Shown piece by piece: positions 1 to 9,446 of a stretch of DNA of 28,999 nt. The notes under the pieces were generated by a model. The model saw only the letters and a program-made list of their open reading frames with translations, had not been told where the DNA came from and made no database searches. Source of the DNA: Lachnospiraceae bacterium UBA3802 (GTDB taxonomy: Bacteria; Bacillota; Clostridia; Lachnospirales; Lachnospiraceae). The position numbers were made by a program, and so were the translations under genes. How positions within the stretch are numbered: the first letter of the stretch is position 1; the number at the start of each line of letters is the position of its first letter. The stretch is from positions 1 through 28,999 of the forward strand of contig DFEM01000016.1 of the NCBI GenBank assembly GCA_002369155.1. Direction: 5' to 3'.

Positions 1-824
1 GCAAGACGGATATCGGAGTCGATATTGATCTTACATACAGCAAGTGAAGCTGCCTTACGAAGCTGCTCTTCAGGAATACCAACTGCATCAGGCATATTTC
101 CGCCGTATGTGTTAACCATCTTAACGAATTCCTGAGGAACTGAAGATGAACCGTGAAGAACGATAGGGAATCCGGGAAGTCTCTTGATGCACTCTTCAAG
201 TACGTCGAAACGAAGGGGTGGCGGAACAAGGATTCCGTCAGCATTTCTTGTACACTGAGCTGCTGTGAATTTGTATGCACCGTGTGATGTACCGATAGCA
301 ATTGCAAGAGAGTCACAACCTGTTCTGGAAACGAATTCTTCAACTTCTTCAGGTCTTGTGTAAGCTTCTTTGCCGGATTCTACAACAACTTCGTCTTCGA
401 TACCTGCAAGAGTACCAAGTTCAGCTTCTACAACTACGCCGTGAGCGTGAGCATATTCAACTACCTGCTTTGTAAGAGCGATGTTGTCTTCGAAAGACTT
501 GGAAGAAGCGTCGATCATAACTGATGTAAATCCGCCGTCGATACAAGACTTACAAAGTTCGAATGTATCACCGTGATCAAGGTGAAGAGCGATGGGAATA
601 TCGGGATTTTCGATAACTGCTGCTTCAACAAGCTTTACAAGATAAGTGTGGTTAGCATAAGCACGAGCACCCTTGGAAACCTGAAGAATTACAGGGCTCT
701 TTAATTCGCCTGCAGCTTCTGTGATTCCCTGAACGATTTCCATATTGTTTACATTGAAAGCGCCGACTGCATAGCCGCCGTCATAGGCTTTCTTAAACAT
801 TTCTTTTGTGGTTACTAAAGCCAT
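1..824 (-). CDS. fba: Class II fructose-bisphosphate aldolase, 5' part (runs off the window)
   Basis: Cleaves fructose-1,6-bisphosphate to glyceraldehyde-3-phosphate and dihydroxyacetone phosphate (reversibly) in glycolysis; cytoplasmic and metal dependent. Read on the minus strand it starts MALVTTKEMFKKAYDGGYAV and continues with AFNVNNMEIVQ, the zinc-binding HLDHGDTFE block, GGFTSVMIDAS, and GTSHGAYKF, all typical of class II aldolases. About 274 codons are present and the C-terminus lies beyond base 1. The ATG at 824-822 is preceded by an AGGAGG ribosome binding site (832-837 on the plus strand as cctcct) and a consensus promoter. It is transcribed away from the exporter operon and appears unrelated to it. 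The family assignment is firm; only the C-terminal residues cannot be checked. Confidence 0.95.
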   Translation of the reverse strand, partial: MALVTTKEMFKKAYDGGYAVGAFNVNNMEIVQGITEAAGELKSPVILQVSKGARAYANHTYLVKLVEAAVIENPDIPIALHLDHGDTFELCKSCIDGGFTSVMIDASSKSFEDNIALTKQVVEYAHAHGVVVEAELGTLAGIEDEVVVESGKEAYTRPEEVEEFVSRTGCDSLAIAIGTSHGAYKFTAAQCTRNADGILVPPPLRFDVLEECIKRLPGFPIVLHGSSSVPQEFVKMVNTYGGNMPDAVGIPEEQLRKAASLAVCKINIDSDIRL

Positions 825-887
825 TTTAAAACCTCCTAATATTAGAAAATTGTTGCGCCGCCCAATCTCTGGCGCGCGTTCCTACCG

Positions 888-916
888 ATTATAACATAAA
901 CAAATTGAATTGACAA
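888..916 (-). promoter_or_regulatory. Promoter of the aldolase gene
   Basis: On the minus strand TTGTCA (plus 911-916) and TATAAT (plus 888-893) are separated by exactly 17 bases, a near-consensus housekeeping sigma promoter. It gives a leader of about 55 bases. That leader can form a GC-rich hairpin (plus 855-877) with GCGC and GCC arms, one bulged base and an 8-base loop. Confidence 0.85.
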
Positions 917-980
917 AAGGAATTCTCTAAAAAATAGGGATAAAGACTAAAATTTGTCGAGTATTTCACCATAAGACTTG

Positions 981-989
981 TGATATAAT
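981..989 (+). promoter_or_regulatory. Extended -10 promoter of the exporter operon
   Basis: TGATATAAT is an extended -10 element with a perfect TATAAT at 984-989. No good -35 hexamer lies at the usual distance, which the extended -10 can compensate. Transcription would begin near 996, so the ATG at 1000 would be leaderless. This supports choosing the downstream start at 1030. Confidence 0.65.
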
Positions 990-1029
990 ACTAAATTGTA
1001 TGCAATTAGGAGTTTTACGGGAGAAAACA

Positions 1030-2073
1030 ATGAAACATATTAAAGGAATCATCGCATGCACATTGGTTTCATCGCTTATGCTCATATCGGTTGGATGCGA
1101 GAAAACCGACATTCATGAAATAGATCCGATAATCAGGGAAACCTATCAAAAGACCATACCCGAAACGGTAGAGGTTCAAAAAGGCGATATGCAGCCTGTC
1201 ATCAGACTCAAACTCAATCAGAATTCTTTAAAATACTATAATTACTCGGTCGACGTTGAAGATCTTGAATTTTCGGAGCTGAAAGTTTCAAGCGGTGATT
1301 ATGTCAGAGCGGGTCAGGTTCTTTGCGTGCTTAAATCCGAAAAAATCGAGAAAGCGCTGAAAGAATCCACTGAAGCCCTCGAAACGGACAAGATGCTTTT
1401 GGAGCATACCAAGAATTTAAGAGAAATTGATGTTGATCCCGATAAGCCGGACGATGAAAACAATAAAAAAATCGCAGAGATGTATGATCGAACCATAGCC
1501 AATCTCGAGGATGATATTCGTCTTCAGACCATAAGAGTTGCCGAGAGTCAGAGAGATCTGGACAGCTGTATCATTAAGGCCAGAGATGACGGAGTTATTA
1601 CATATGTAAGCGATGCCATCAAAAACGGTGTGGTTGTATTAAAGAGCGATCTTTTCACGGAAGCCTGCGGTGATGTCGGATTTTTCACCGAGTATAAAGA
1701 AGACGATTATGATTTTGAAGTAGGTCAGGTATTTGAAGCGGCTTCGGCTACCATGCAGTTTGATGTCAAAATCACAAGAATTGATGAAAACGAATCCGGA
1801 AGCATTACGATTCACTTTATGCCCGTAAGTGAAGATGTATTATACGTCAGCAACGAAAAATTTGAGGTTATTATACCCAAAGAACAAATAAAAGATGTCG
1901 TATATCTTGAAGAAAGACTAGTATATACTGCCACAAACGGAAGACAATTTGTATATGTTGTCGACGAAAGCGGATTTAAGAACCCCGTTTACGTGGAAGT
2001 TGACATGGTGGTTGAAGGAATGGCAATTATTAAAAGCGGACTTGAAGGCGGAGAAGAGGTGACTGCAAAATGA
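1030..2073 (+). CDS. Lipoprotein periplasmic-adaptor-like (HlyD/MacA-type) subunit of an ABC exporter
   Basis: Membrane-anchored extracytoplasmic adaptor, presumably stacked on the FtsX-type permease encoded downstream. The protein has 347 residues. A lipoprotein signal peptide ends at Cys23 (ISVGC). A first lipoyl-like half follows at about 82-103 (SSGDYVRAGQVLCVLKSE), then a charged alpha-helical hairpin at about 105-180, a second lipoyl half at about 183-203 (IIKARDDGVITYV), a beta-barrel region and a C-terminal MacA-like tail ending GLEGGEEV. An earlier in-frame ATG at 1000 exists, but GGGAG at 1018-1022 and the signal peptide fit the ATG at 1030. The stop overlaps the next start (ATGA), so the two adaptors are translationally coupled. 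The family call rests on architecture; the transported substrate is unknown. Confidence 0.8.
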   Translation: MKHIKGIIACTLVSSLMLISVGCEKTDIHEIDPIIRETYQKTIPETVEVQKGDMQPVIRLKLNQNSLKYYNYSVDVEDLEFSELKVSSGDYVRAGQVLCVLKSEKIEKALKESTEALETDKMLLEHTKNLREIDVDPDKPDDENNKKIAEMYDRTIANLEDDIRLQTIRVAESQRDLDSCIIKARDDGVITYVSDAIKNGVVVLKSDLFTEACGDVGFFTEYKEDDYDFEVGQVFEAASATMQFDVKITRIDENESGSITIHFMPVSEDVLYVSNEKFEVIIPKEQIKDVVYLEERLVYTATNGRQFVYVVDESGFKNPVYVEVDMVVEGMAIIKSGLEGGEEVTAK

Positions 2074-4358
2074 TGAAATTTAAGAAATGTAAATTATTTG
2101 CAGTGCTTCTTGCATCGACTTTGTTTATTTGTGCATGCACGGCAAAAGAAAATATTCCCGAGTTGCAGGAACCGGTCGGATCGGCACCTTCATACAGACC
2201 TTTGGAAAAAATTGATATGGGTGATGCCAAGATAATTCTCGGTACTGTTTCAGGTACGGATTATTGTCATTATTTTGAAAAAAGCAACGTGGCCATAAAA
2301 GAAATAAAAGTGTATGTCGGACAGTATGTCGAAAAAGGCGATGTCCTCGCAGAAGCAGATACCGATGCCACCAAGGAAATGGTTTCCTCGCTTAACTCGC
2401 AACTTTCGCTTCTTAATGAACAAAATGCTCTTGACGAGAAGGTTCACGAGTTAACAATGAAAAGACTCGAAATTGAGAAAGAAGAAGCGGAATACAATAA
2501 AAATCTCGGAATCGGAAGCGAGACCCTTGTTACTCTTGCCCAGAACAATATTGATAAAGAAAACGAAAATTTCGAATATAACCGAAAACTTTATGAGTTC
2601 AACAAGAGAAAACTTAACGAAAGCATTACCGATTATAACAAGATAGTTAATGACGGTGTCATTAAGGCAAAATCGAGCGGCATAGTTACATATGTCAAGG
2701 ATCTGAAAAACGGAACCACTGCGGCTTCTTATGAGAATATTGTAATCGTAACCGATGATAAAGATCTTTTCATAGCCGCCGAAATGGATACCCGAGCCTA
2801 TCAGTACAAGAAATATAATGTGAAGTTTGCATTTATAAACGGCAAGAAAGTTCCGATTTCGGAATTTAAATATACTGACAGTGAGGAAGCTTTTGCAAAG
2901 GCACAGAATGTTTTCCCCGTAATGAGATTCAAAACCGACGAAGAAGTGGATTTGAAGATGGGTGATTTCATTCTCCTTGAGTTTTACAATCCCGATAAAA
3001 ACGGAGTTCTTGCGGTATGCAAGGATTCATATATGTCGGATGACGAAGGACTTTTTGTTTATGTAAGAAATGATGACGGAAGTGTTGAGAAGAAACATTT
3101 CGAGGGAGGAACTACCGATGAGCATTACATAGAAGTAGTAAGCGGACTCGAAGAAGGAGAGATGATTCTTTATACACACGAAAACAATCTTCCGAAAATG
3201 AGTGATGAATATGAGGTTACTCTTAAAACCTTTTCGGATTTGTCCGATTCAAAGGGAGTTAAATTCCTGGAAAAATCCAATTATTCGTACATTAGCCGGG
3301 ACAAGGGAGAAATCGACACAATCTATGTCAGGGATTTGCAGGAAGTAAAAAAAGGAGATCCGCTTTTTAGAATCACGTTGGATTCGGAAAAAGGCAACAT
3401 AGTCGGAATCGAAAACCAGATAAAAAAAGAAAACAGCGACTATGACGCGTTTAAAAGAGATTCTTCCAAAAAAATCGATGACTTGTATAAAAAAGCATAT
3501 GATTCGAATTCCGACATGAATTACAAGACGGAAAGATTAAACAAGATTAAGAAACAGCTGGCTTCGGAAACAGACACATCATTAATAATGAGTCTTGCCG
3601 GAGAAAAAGCCATGCTTGAAGGAGAGATAAACTCCGCTGCATATACAAAACAGTATGCCGAAATCGATATGGAGTTGGAGAAACTTCAGGCGGATTTCAG
3701 AAAGAAACAGCATGACAATACCATCAATTCTTTAAACAAACAATTGGCATCAACCAAGAAAGAAAATGACGGTACGGGCTACAAGACAATATATGCGAAG
3801 TTTGACGGAATTATTTCTTCCGTCAATGTTTCCGAAGGCGATGTAATTGATTACAACAAAAAACTTGCCGAAAGCGTGGTATATTTTGACGATCTGGTAA
3901 AATTCGGCGGTGCTTCCGCGAAACTTCCGACAGGATTCGATTACAAGATTACGATTGAGGAAGATGAATTCCATGCACATGTAATATCCGGAAATACCGG
4001 CAGATTCGCTCATATATTTACGGAAGACGGCAAAGTTAAATGCACTCCTGCGGTAATGGATACACCGGTTGCCTATATTCAAGTTGACGAAGACGCATTT
4101 TATAACATGTCGAGTCAGTTCTCCGTGCTCGGTACATTTTATGAGTCGATGAAAATTGACAATGTACTTGCGGTTCCAGGAGATTATGTTTTCGAAGAAA
4201 CATCTTTTGATAAGAAAAAATATAATTATGTCTGGATTAAAAACGGAGACGAGGTTTACAAAAAATACGTGACGGTAGGCACGGATCAGAACCTCGGCAA
4301 CAGAAACGATCCGGTGATTATTAACGGCGTTAAGGTTGGAGACATTCTTGTAAAGTAA
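2070..4358 (+). CDS. Double-module lipoprotein adaptor of an ABC exporter (two tandem HlyD/MacA-like units)
   Basis: The protein has 762 residues, about twice the usual adaptor length. A lipoprotein signal ends at Cys23 (FICAC). Module 1 spans about 60-385: lipoyl half at 76-98 (VYVGQYVEKGDVLAEAD), coiled-coil hairpin at about 100-195, second lipoyl half at 196-216, beta-barrel, and a tail containing VVSGLEEGEMILY. Module 2 spans about 400-762 and repeats the same order: lipoyl half at 409-436 (IYVRDLQEVKKGDPLFRI), a lysine-rich coiled coil at 441-565, second half at 571-592 (AKFDGIISSVNVSEGDV), barrel, and a tail ending NGVKVGDILVK. It overlaps the preceding gene by 4 bases and lies 15 bases before the permease. 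With the first adaptor the operon supplies three adaptor modules. The duplication is read directly from the order of motifs; the role in export is inferred. Confidence 0.8.
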   Translation: MMKFKKCKLFAVLLASTLFICACTAKENIPELQEPVGSAPSYRPLEKIDMGDAKIILGTVSGTDYCHYFEKSNVAIKEIKVYVGQYVEKGDVLAEADTDATKEMVSSLNSQLSLLNEQNALDEKVHELTMKRLEIEKEEAEYNKNLGIGSETLVTLAQNNIDKENENFEYNRKLYEFNKRKLNESITDYNKIVNDGVIKAKSSGIVTYVKDLKNGTTAASYENIVIVTDDKDLFIAAEMDTRAYQYKKYNVKFAFINGKKVPISEFKYTDSEEAFAKAQNVFPVMRFKTDEEVDLKMGDFILLEFYNPDKNGVLAVCKDSYMSDDEGLFVYVRNDDGSVEKKHFEGGTTDEHYIEVVSGLEEGEMILYTHENNLPKMSDEYEVTLKTFSDLSDSKGVKFLEKSNYSYISRDKGEIDTIYVRDLQEVKKGDPLFRITLDSEKGNIVGIENQIKKENSDYDAFKRDSSKKIDDLYKKAYDSNSDMNYKTERLNKIKKQLASETDTSLIMSLAGEKAMLEGEINSAAYTKQYAEIDMELEKLQADFRKKQHDNTINSLNKQLASTKKENDGTGYKTIYAKFDGIISSVNVSEGDVIDYNKKLAESVVYFDDLVKFGGASAKLPTGFDYKITIEEDEFHAHVISGNTGRFAHIFTEDGKVKCTPAVMDTPVAYIQVDEDAFYNMSSQFSVLGTFYESMKIDNVLAVPGDYVFEETSFDKKKYNYVWIKNGDEVYKKYVTVGTDQNLGNRNDPVIINGVKVGDILVK

Positions 4359-4373
4359 CAGAGGACAGATAAA

Positions 4374-7226
4374 ATGATAAGATTTATCAAATACAAAATA
4401 CTGAATAAAAAGTGGCTTAATTTCTGCTTGCTTACAGGTGTTATTCTCCTGTCGGCTTTCCTGAGCGTATATCCCATGTTTAAAGAGGGAAGCCTTAACA
4501 GACTGATGCAAAGCCTTTTTGATGAATACATCGATAAGAATAATGAATATCCTGCGGTTATGACCACCAAAGGTTCTCTTACAGGCGAAGCATATTCCGA
4601 TGTGGATTCCGCGCTGAATTTCATGAACACTCTTGAGCAAAAGTGGACATCCTACATCAACATTCCCGTAATTCAAAGACAGCAGTCACTCGAAATAATT
4701 GCAGGTTATTCCGATGAAAATCTGACCGGCAAATCCAAACAGATTCTTTTCGGATATGTGGATAATCTTAAAGATCATGCTGATCTAATCTGCGGAGTAT
4801 GGCCCGAGGATGCCGAATCATCCGATAACGAGATGGTTAAGGAAGCTTTGGCTAACGGTGCGATTCCCTGCGTGGTATCGCAAAAAGCTTATGATACCGA
4901 CGAGATAACAATCGGACAATGCTATCATTCCGAATTAAACAACAGTAATGACCAAAAGCAGTTTTATTCGGTTGTAACTGGTATTATTGAAGAAAACGAC
5001 GATACGGCACCTTTCTGGGTTAAACGTTTAAGAAAATACGAAAAGACAATGTTTACGGATAAGGAACATTTCTCGCTCCTTATGAAGAGCTTTTGCGCCG
5101 GAGATATCAATTTTGAAGAATCCGTAATGCTTGATTATACATACATCAATTACAACAATGCCGAAGATATTTATTGGTATGTATATCAGTTCCAGAATAT
5201 CGACAGTCGTTTATCCACGACTTTCAGAAATACTTTGGTTTCGTACTTTGAAACAAAGAAAACAATAAGTATTATTCTCTTTACTTTCGAGATTCCCATT
5301 ATTGCTCTTTTGCTTCTTTTCATCTATATGATTTCTGGCAGAATTCTTGAGATGGAGACCGGCGAAATCGCAATGTTAAAGAGCCGTGGCGTAAGCAGAT
5401 TCAAGGTTATAAGACTTTATCTTTTACAGTCAGGAGTCATATCTTTGGCAGGTTCTGTAATAGGACTTCCCTTCGGATATCTTTTCTGCAAGCTCGGTGC
5501 CGGAACGGATGCATTTTTGGTATTTACAATGAAGGATACCACGATTTATTCGCCCAATCTTATGATGATTGCTTTTGCAGGCATTGCATTTTTGCTTTCG
5601 CTTCTTTTTATGACAATACCGGTTATTCCGATATCAAGATATACGATTATCGAGAGAAAGTCGAAAAAGAATTCAGGAAAATCCAAGGCTGTATGGGAGA
5701 GATTCTTCCTGGATATTCCGCTTTTGCTTCTTTCGGGATACCTGCTTTATAACTACTTAAAGCAGAGAGAATCGATTTCGCTTACCGTTATTTCGGGCGG
5801 TCAGATCGATCCGATTATTTTCCTCGATTCATCGCTTTTCATTTTGGGATGCGGACTTTTTGCATTAAGAATTCTCCATTTGATAATCAATCTTATTTAC
5901 AAGATCGGAAGAAACAAATGGAAACCGGCAGAGTATGTTGCATTTTTACAGATTATCAGAAGCACTAAAAAACAGGGCTTTATCGCGGTTTTTTTGGTAA
6001 TGACCATTGCGATGGGAATCTTTAATTCCAATCTGGCAAGAAGCGTTAACGAAAATATGGAAAACCGTATAAGCTACAATGTCGGATGTGATTATGTGCT
6101 CCAGGAGAGATGGTCCATTACAGTCAAAAAAGCTTCTGCCACAAGCGAGGCTTTCTGGAAATACAAAGAGCCTGATTTCATGAGATTCGACGAACTCAAA
6201 AATCACGGCGTGGAAAGCATGACCAAGGTCATTCACGACGACATGACCGCAGTAAAAGTTGACAGCAAGAAAAAGGAAGTCGGATGTACGCTTCTTGGTA
6301 TCAACACCAAAGAATTCGGAGAGACGGCATCACTTAAAAGCGGTCTTAACGACAAGCATTGGTATTATTATCTGAACGACCTCGGACAAAAACCCAAGGG
6401 TGTCCTGATTTCAAGAAATTTGGCCGATAAATATGATCTTAAAGTCGGAGATAAGCTTGAATACAGCAGATATTCTCCCGTAGACCCCAATAAGGAATAT
6501 GCTTCAACCAGATCAGAAATTGTAGGTATCGTTGATTCATTCCCGGGTTATCAGTCAACGGTTTATGAACTTCAGCCTGATTCAACTTACAAGAAGAGAG
6601 AAAACTATCTTATCGTAGCCAATTACAATAATGTCGTTAACATATTCAGCATGCGTCCCTATGAAGTGTGGATGAAACTTGCAAAGAATGCCGATTATGA
6701 AGATGTTAATAATTTCCTTCAGGAAAAAGAGATCAGAATTCAGAGCAAAATGATAAGAGAAGAGATGATTCAGGAACAGCGTAATTCAACTCTTATCCAG
6801 ATAACCAACGGTATGTTCTCCATCGGATTTATCATTTCGCTTGTGGTATGCGGTGTCGGATTCCTGATTTACTGGATACTTACCATTAAAGAACGAGAAC
6901 TTATCTACGGTATCTACAGATCAATGGGTCTTACCATGGGAGAGATTTTCAGGATGCTTGCGATTGAGCAGATATTCTCATCGTTCTTCTCCTGCATTGC
7001 AGGTTTCGGTGTCGGAATGCTTACGACATTCCTGTTTACAAAGCTTATTTCGATTGTATATCTCCCGAGAGAACACAATATTCCGCTGGAGATTATATTC
7101 AAAATGTCTGATGTTACAAAGATGGCGGTTATTGTAGGTTTTGTATTCGTAATCTGCTTTATTGTAATTTTCAGAATTATCAAGAACATGAACATTACCA
7201 AAGCCATTAAACTTGGCGAAGACTGA
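4374..7226 (+). CDS. FtsX-type ABC transporter permease, 10 predicted membrane segments
   Basis: Membrane subunit of a MacB/LolCDE-like mechanotransmission ABC system. The protein has 950 residues. It has one N-terminal membrane segment (about 15-33), a large extracytoplasmic domain (about 35-295), and a first FtsX-like set of segments (about 297-320, 348-372, 393-416). Two further segments lie near 440-458 and 486-510. A second unit follows, with a segment at about 533-553, an extracytoplasmic domain to about 805, and three segments at about 812-835, 863-890 and 915-935. The paired FtsX pattern is like that of 10-TM permeases, not the 4-TM MacB. AGAGGA lies just before the ATG. The next gene starts within a few bases of the stop. 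The substrate cannot be inferred; lipoprotein, peptide or lipid efflux are all possible. Confidence 0.87.
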   Translation: MIRFIKYKILNKKWLNFCLLTGVILLSAFLSVYPMFKEGSLNRLMQSLFDEYIDKNNEYPAVMTTKGSLTGEAYSDVDSALNFMNTLEQKWTSYINIPVIQRQQSLEIIAGYSDENLTGKSKQILFGYVDNLKDHADLICGVWPEDAESSDNEMVKEALANGAIPCVVSQKAYDTDEITIGQCYHSELNNSNDQKQFYSVVTGIIEENDDTAPFWVKRLRKYEKTMFTDKEHFSLLMKSFCAGDINFEESVMLDYTYINYNNAEDIYWYVYQFQNIDSRLSTTFRNTLVSYFETKKTISIILFTFEIPIIALLLLFIYMISGRILEMETGEIAMLKSRGVSRFKVIRLYLLQSGVISLAGSVIGLPFGYLFCKLGAGTDAFLVFTMKDTTIYSPNLMMIAFAGIAFLLSLLFMTIPVIPISRYTIIERKSKKNSGKSKAVWERFFLDIPLLLLSGYLLYNYLKQRESISLTVISGGQIDPIIFLDSSLFILGCGLFALRILHLIINLIYKIGRNKWKPAEYVAFLQIIRSTKKQGFIAVFLVMTIAMGIFNSNLARSVNENMENRISYNVGCDYVLQERWSITVKKASATSEAFWKYKEPDFMRFDELKNHGVESMTKVIHDDMTAVKVDSKKKEVGCTLLGINTKEFGETASLKSGLNDKHWYYYLNDLGQKPKGVLISRNLADKYDLKVGDKLEYSRYSPVDPNKEYASTRSEIVGIVDSFPGYQSTVYELQPDSTYKKRENYLIVANYNNVVNIFSMRPYEVWMKLAKNADYEDVNNFLQEKEIRIQSKMIREEMIQEQRNSTLIQITNGMFSIGFIISLVVCGVGFLIYWILTIKERELIYGIYRSMGLTMGEIFRMLAIEQIFSSFFSCIAGFGVGMLTTFLFTKLISIVYLPREHNIPLEIIFKMSDVTKMAVIVGFVFVICFIVIFRIIKNMNITKAIKLGED

Positions 7227-7231
7227 TAACG

Positions 7232-7930
7232 GTGAATGATATGGATTATATAATTAAAACGGAAGATATTCACAAAAGTTTCCCTCTCGGCAATCATGAA
7301 ATGCTTGAGGTATTAAAGGGAGTAAATATTGAGGTTCCAAAGGCCAGTTTAACGATTTTAAAAGGTCGTTCAGGTTCCGGTAAGACCACACTTTTAAATA
7401 TCTTAAGCATGCTTGACGATCCGACTTCCGGAAAGGTTTTTCTGGATGATCGTGATGTCGGAGGAATGAATACCAGGCAAAGAGAAGCAATGAGAAGATA
7501 CAATGTCGGATTTGTATTTCAGTCGGTTGCCCTGGTGCCTATTATGAGCGCTTACGAGAACGTCGATTTTGCATTGAAACTGGCTGATTACAAAGGCGAT
7601 CGCGATGCAAGAATCAAAGAGGTTTTATCGGTGGTCGGACTTGAAAAAAGAATGACGCATATGCCTTCACAGATGTCCGGCGGTGAGCAGCAAAGAGTAG
7701 CGATAGCAAGAGCAGTATCTCACAAACCGAAGATTATTTTCGCGGACGAACCCACAGGTGCTTTGGATACCGCTACGGGTCTTGGAATCATTAAGCTTTT
7801 CAAAGAACTTATCGAAAAAGAAGGCATTACCATTGTAATGACCACTCATGACCCCAACCTTATGGTATTCGGTGATGCTGTATACGAAATGGAAGACGGA
7901 GAATTAAGATATGTGCCCGCAGAACAGTGA
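7232..7930 (+). CDS. ABC transporter ATPase (MacB/LolD type), first of two
   Basis: Cytoplasmic nucleotide-binding subunit that powers the FtsX permease. Numbered from the GTG start it has Walker A GRSGSGKTT (45-53), Q-loop Gln97, signature MSGGEQQ (148-154), Walker B with DEPTGALD (172-179), and the switch His206 in TTHD. All catalytic residues are present. Start choice is uncertain: GTG at 7232 has little Shine-Dalgarno sequence, whereas the in-frame ATG at 7241 has GGTGA at 7231-7235, giving 229 residues. The 3' end overlaps the second ATPase gene by 20 bases, so the two are probably made in equal amounts and may form a heterodimer. Confidence 0.92.
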   Translation: MNDMDYIIKTEDIHKSFPLGNHEMLEVLKGVNIEVPKASLTILKGRSGSGKTTLLNILSMLDDPTSGKVFLDDRDVGGMNTRQREAMRRYNVGFVFQSVALVPIMSAYENVDFALKLADYKGDRDARIKEVLSVVGLEKRMTHMPSQMSGGEQQRVAIARAVSHKPKIIFADEPTGALDTATGLGIIKLFKELIEKEGITIVMTTHDPNLMVFGDAVYEMEDGELRYVPAEQ

Positions 7931-8876
7931 AGCAGAAGTTATAAATGAAAATATGGAAGCAGTCGAAGGTACCGAGATAGTATATGAGCAGGATGACAAT
8001 ATACTTGTCTGTGACGGCCTCGTTAAGATTTACAAGACCGATGAAGTGGAAGTACTTGCTCTTCAGGGACTTGAACTTGAGATAAAAAGAGGCGAACTTG
8101 TAGCCATTATCGGTAAGAGCGGAAGCGGTAAATCCACATTGCTTAACATGATCGGCGGTCTTGAAAAACCTACCGCCGGAAGACTCTATGTCGACGGAAC
8201 AGATCTTTATGCAATGCCCGAAAAAGGCCTTGTGGAATACAGAAGAAAATGTGTGGGCTTTGTGTGGCAGAACAGCGGACAGAATCTCTTCCCTTATTTT
8301 ACCGCACTTCAAAACGTCGAGGCGCCTCTCTATTTTGACAGGATGAGTCAGAAGGAGAGAAGAGAAAAGGCGATGAGTCTTTTGAAGATGATAGGTATCG
8401 ATCATAAGGCTGATTCGTATCCCGCACAGATGTCCGGCGGTGAACAGCAAAGAGTTGCGATAGCTGTGGCTTTGGCGCATGACCCCAAGATTCTTCTTGC
8501 CGATGAACCGACCGGTGCCGTTGATTCGAAAACATCCAATATGATTCAGGATATTTTCAGAAAGATAAATGAAGAAATCGGAATTACCATTATTATCGTA
8601 ACTCATGACTTATCTCTTGCAAACAAAGTTTCCCGTGTTATTATGATTTCAGACGGAAAGATAAGCACGGAAAAAATCATGAAGGAAAAGTACCGCCTGC
8701 AGCTTGATAATCTGACGACGGAAAGCCTTGCCGAAGTTGAATCTCATGAAGAGTATTCAATTCTCGATAAAGCCAGACGTGTCCAGATATCTCAGGATGC
8801 GCTTGATATGGCAGGCATTGATTCCAACAAAGTTCGTGTGGAAGTTAAGGATGGAAAGATTATTATTTCAAAATAA
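7911..8876 (+). CDS. ABC transporter ATPase (MacB/LolD type), second, with N- and C-terminal extensions
   Basis: Second nucleotide-binding subunit of the exporter. It has Walker [10 protein letters not shown] (68-76), Q-loop Gln120, signature MSGGEQQ (174-180), Walker B with DEPTGAVD (198-205), and switch His232 in VTHD. At 321 residues it is longer than the usual 220-240. About 30 acidic residues precede the core, and about 75 charged residues follow it, ending in a strand-rich [13 protein letters not shown] segment. The ATG at 7911 lies inside the preceding gene and has GGAG about 8 bases upstream, which supports this start; an in-frame ATG at 7953 would remove part of the acidic leader. 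Both ATPases are intact at every motif, so neither looks like a degenerate partner. Confidence 0.92.
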   Translation: MCPQNSEAEVINENMEAVEGTEIVYEQDDNILVCDGLVKIYKTDEVEVLALQGLELEIKRGELVAIIGKSGSGKSTLLNMIGGLEKPTAGRLYVDGTDLYAMPEKGLVEYRRKCVGFVWQNSGQNLFPYFTALQNVEAPLYFDRMSQKERREKAMSLLKMIGIDHKADSYPAQMSGGEQQRVAIAVALAHDPKILLADEPTGAVDSKTSNMIQDIFRKINEEIGITIIIVTHDLSLANKVSRVIMISDGKISTEKIMKEKYRLQLDNLTTESLAEVESHEEYSILDKARRVQISQDALDMAGIDSNKVRVEVKDGKIIISK

Positions 8877-8905
8877 TCACGTGTAACTTTTGGGGAACAA
8901 AACAG

Positions 8906-9424
8906 ATGATTAAAAAAGCGTCAATCAATGAATTCAACAGTGCGAAAGAGCTGGATGAGTGGATAATAAGCGAAATCAAAAGAGAATATTTTATGGGGAC
9001 TTTCGTGTATTCGATTATTGCCATCGCGATTTCAGCGGTCCTGGTGGCTGTGACGATTTTGCTTGCGGTTTATGAAGTACCTGTGATTACTACTCTTATG
9101 GTGATTATTGCATCCGTAGCTGCGGCAGGACTTATTCCCTTTTTGATTTTTCGCTCTGTAATTGCATTGATAATTTTCTTTAAGATAAACAGTCATGTAT
9201 TTGTATGGCGTAAAGGTTATATAGACGGCTATGATGCGGTCAGGGCCGAAGGAAATCCCAGAAGTTTTTATTATTTTTACTTAATAGATGATGAATATTA
9301 CAGCAGTATCATAGCGAGCCCATTATACAGAAAAGAAGCAGAAGTTTATGTATTGTATTTTCCGTATGCTCATTTTCTGGAATTCTTAAGATGTGATTCC
9401 GTGGCTGTTAAGATCAAAGGGTAA
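8906..9424 (+). CDS. Small two-TM membrane protein of the exporter operon, function unknown
   Basis: I do not recognise this 172-residue protein. The N-terminal 30 residues are charged and presumably cytoplasmic. Two hydrophobic segments follow (about 32-56 and 60-92), then a soluble tail of about 80 residues rich in aromatic residues (FYYFYLIDDEYY). GGGGA at 8891-8895 precedes the ATG. It lies 29 bases after the second ATPase and before the shared terminator, so it is very likely the last gene of the exporter operon. A supporting or regulatory role for the transporter is only an inference from position. Confidence 0.7.
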   Translation: MIKKASINEFNSAKELDEWIISEIKREYFMGTFVYSIIAIAISAVLVAVTILLAVYEVPVITTLMVIIASVAAAGLIPFLIFRSVIALIIFFKINSHVFVWRKGYIDGYDAVRAEGNPRSFYYFYLIDDEYYSSIIASPLYRKEAEVYVLYFPYAHFLEFLRCDSVAVKIKG

Positions 9425-9446
9425 GAGTTAAACAAACTAAAAAAAT

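Noticed and set aside
3750..4676. 308-codon open frame on the minus strand across the second adaptor and permease genes
   Set aside because: It spans two real genes on the other strand, has no ribosome binding site or recognisable domain, and its composition (many Cys, His, Ile, Phe) is that of an antisense shadow.
7860..8606. 248-codon open frame on the minus strand within the second ATPase gene
   Set aside because: It is antisense to a gene with all ABC motifs; the translation shows no domain and has shadow-like composition.
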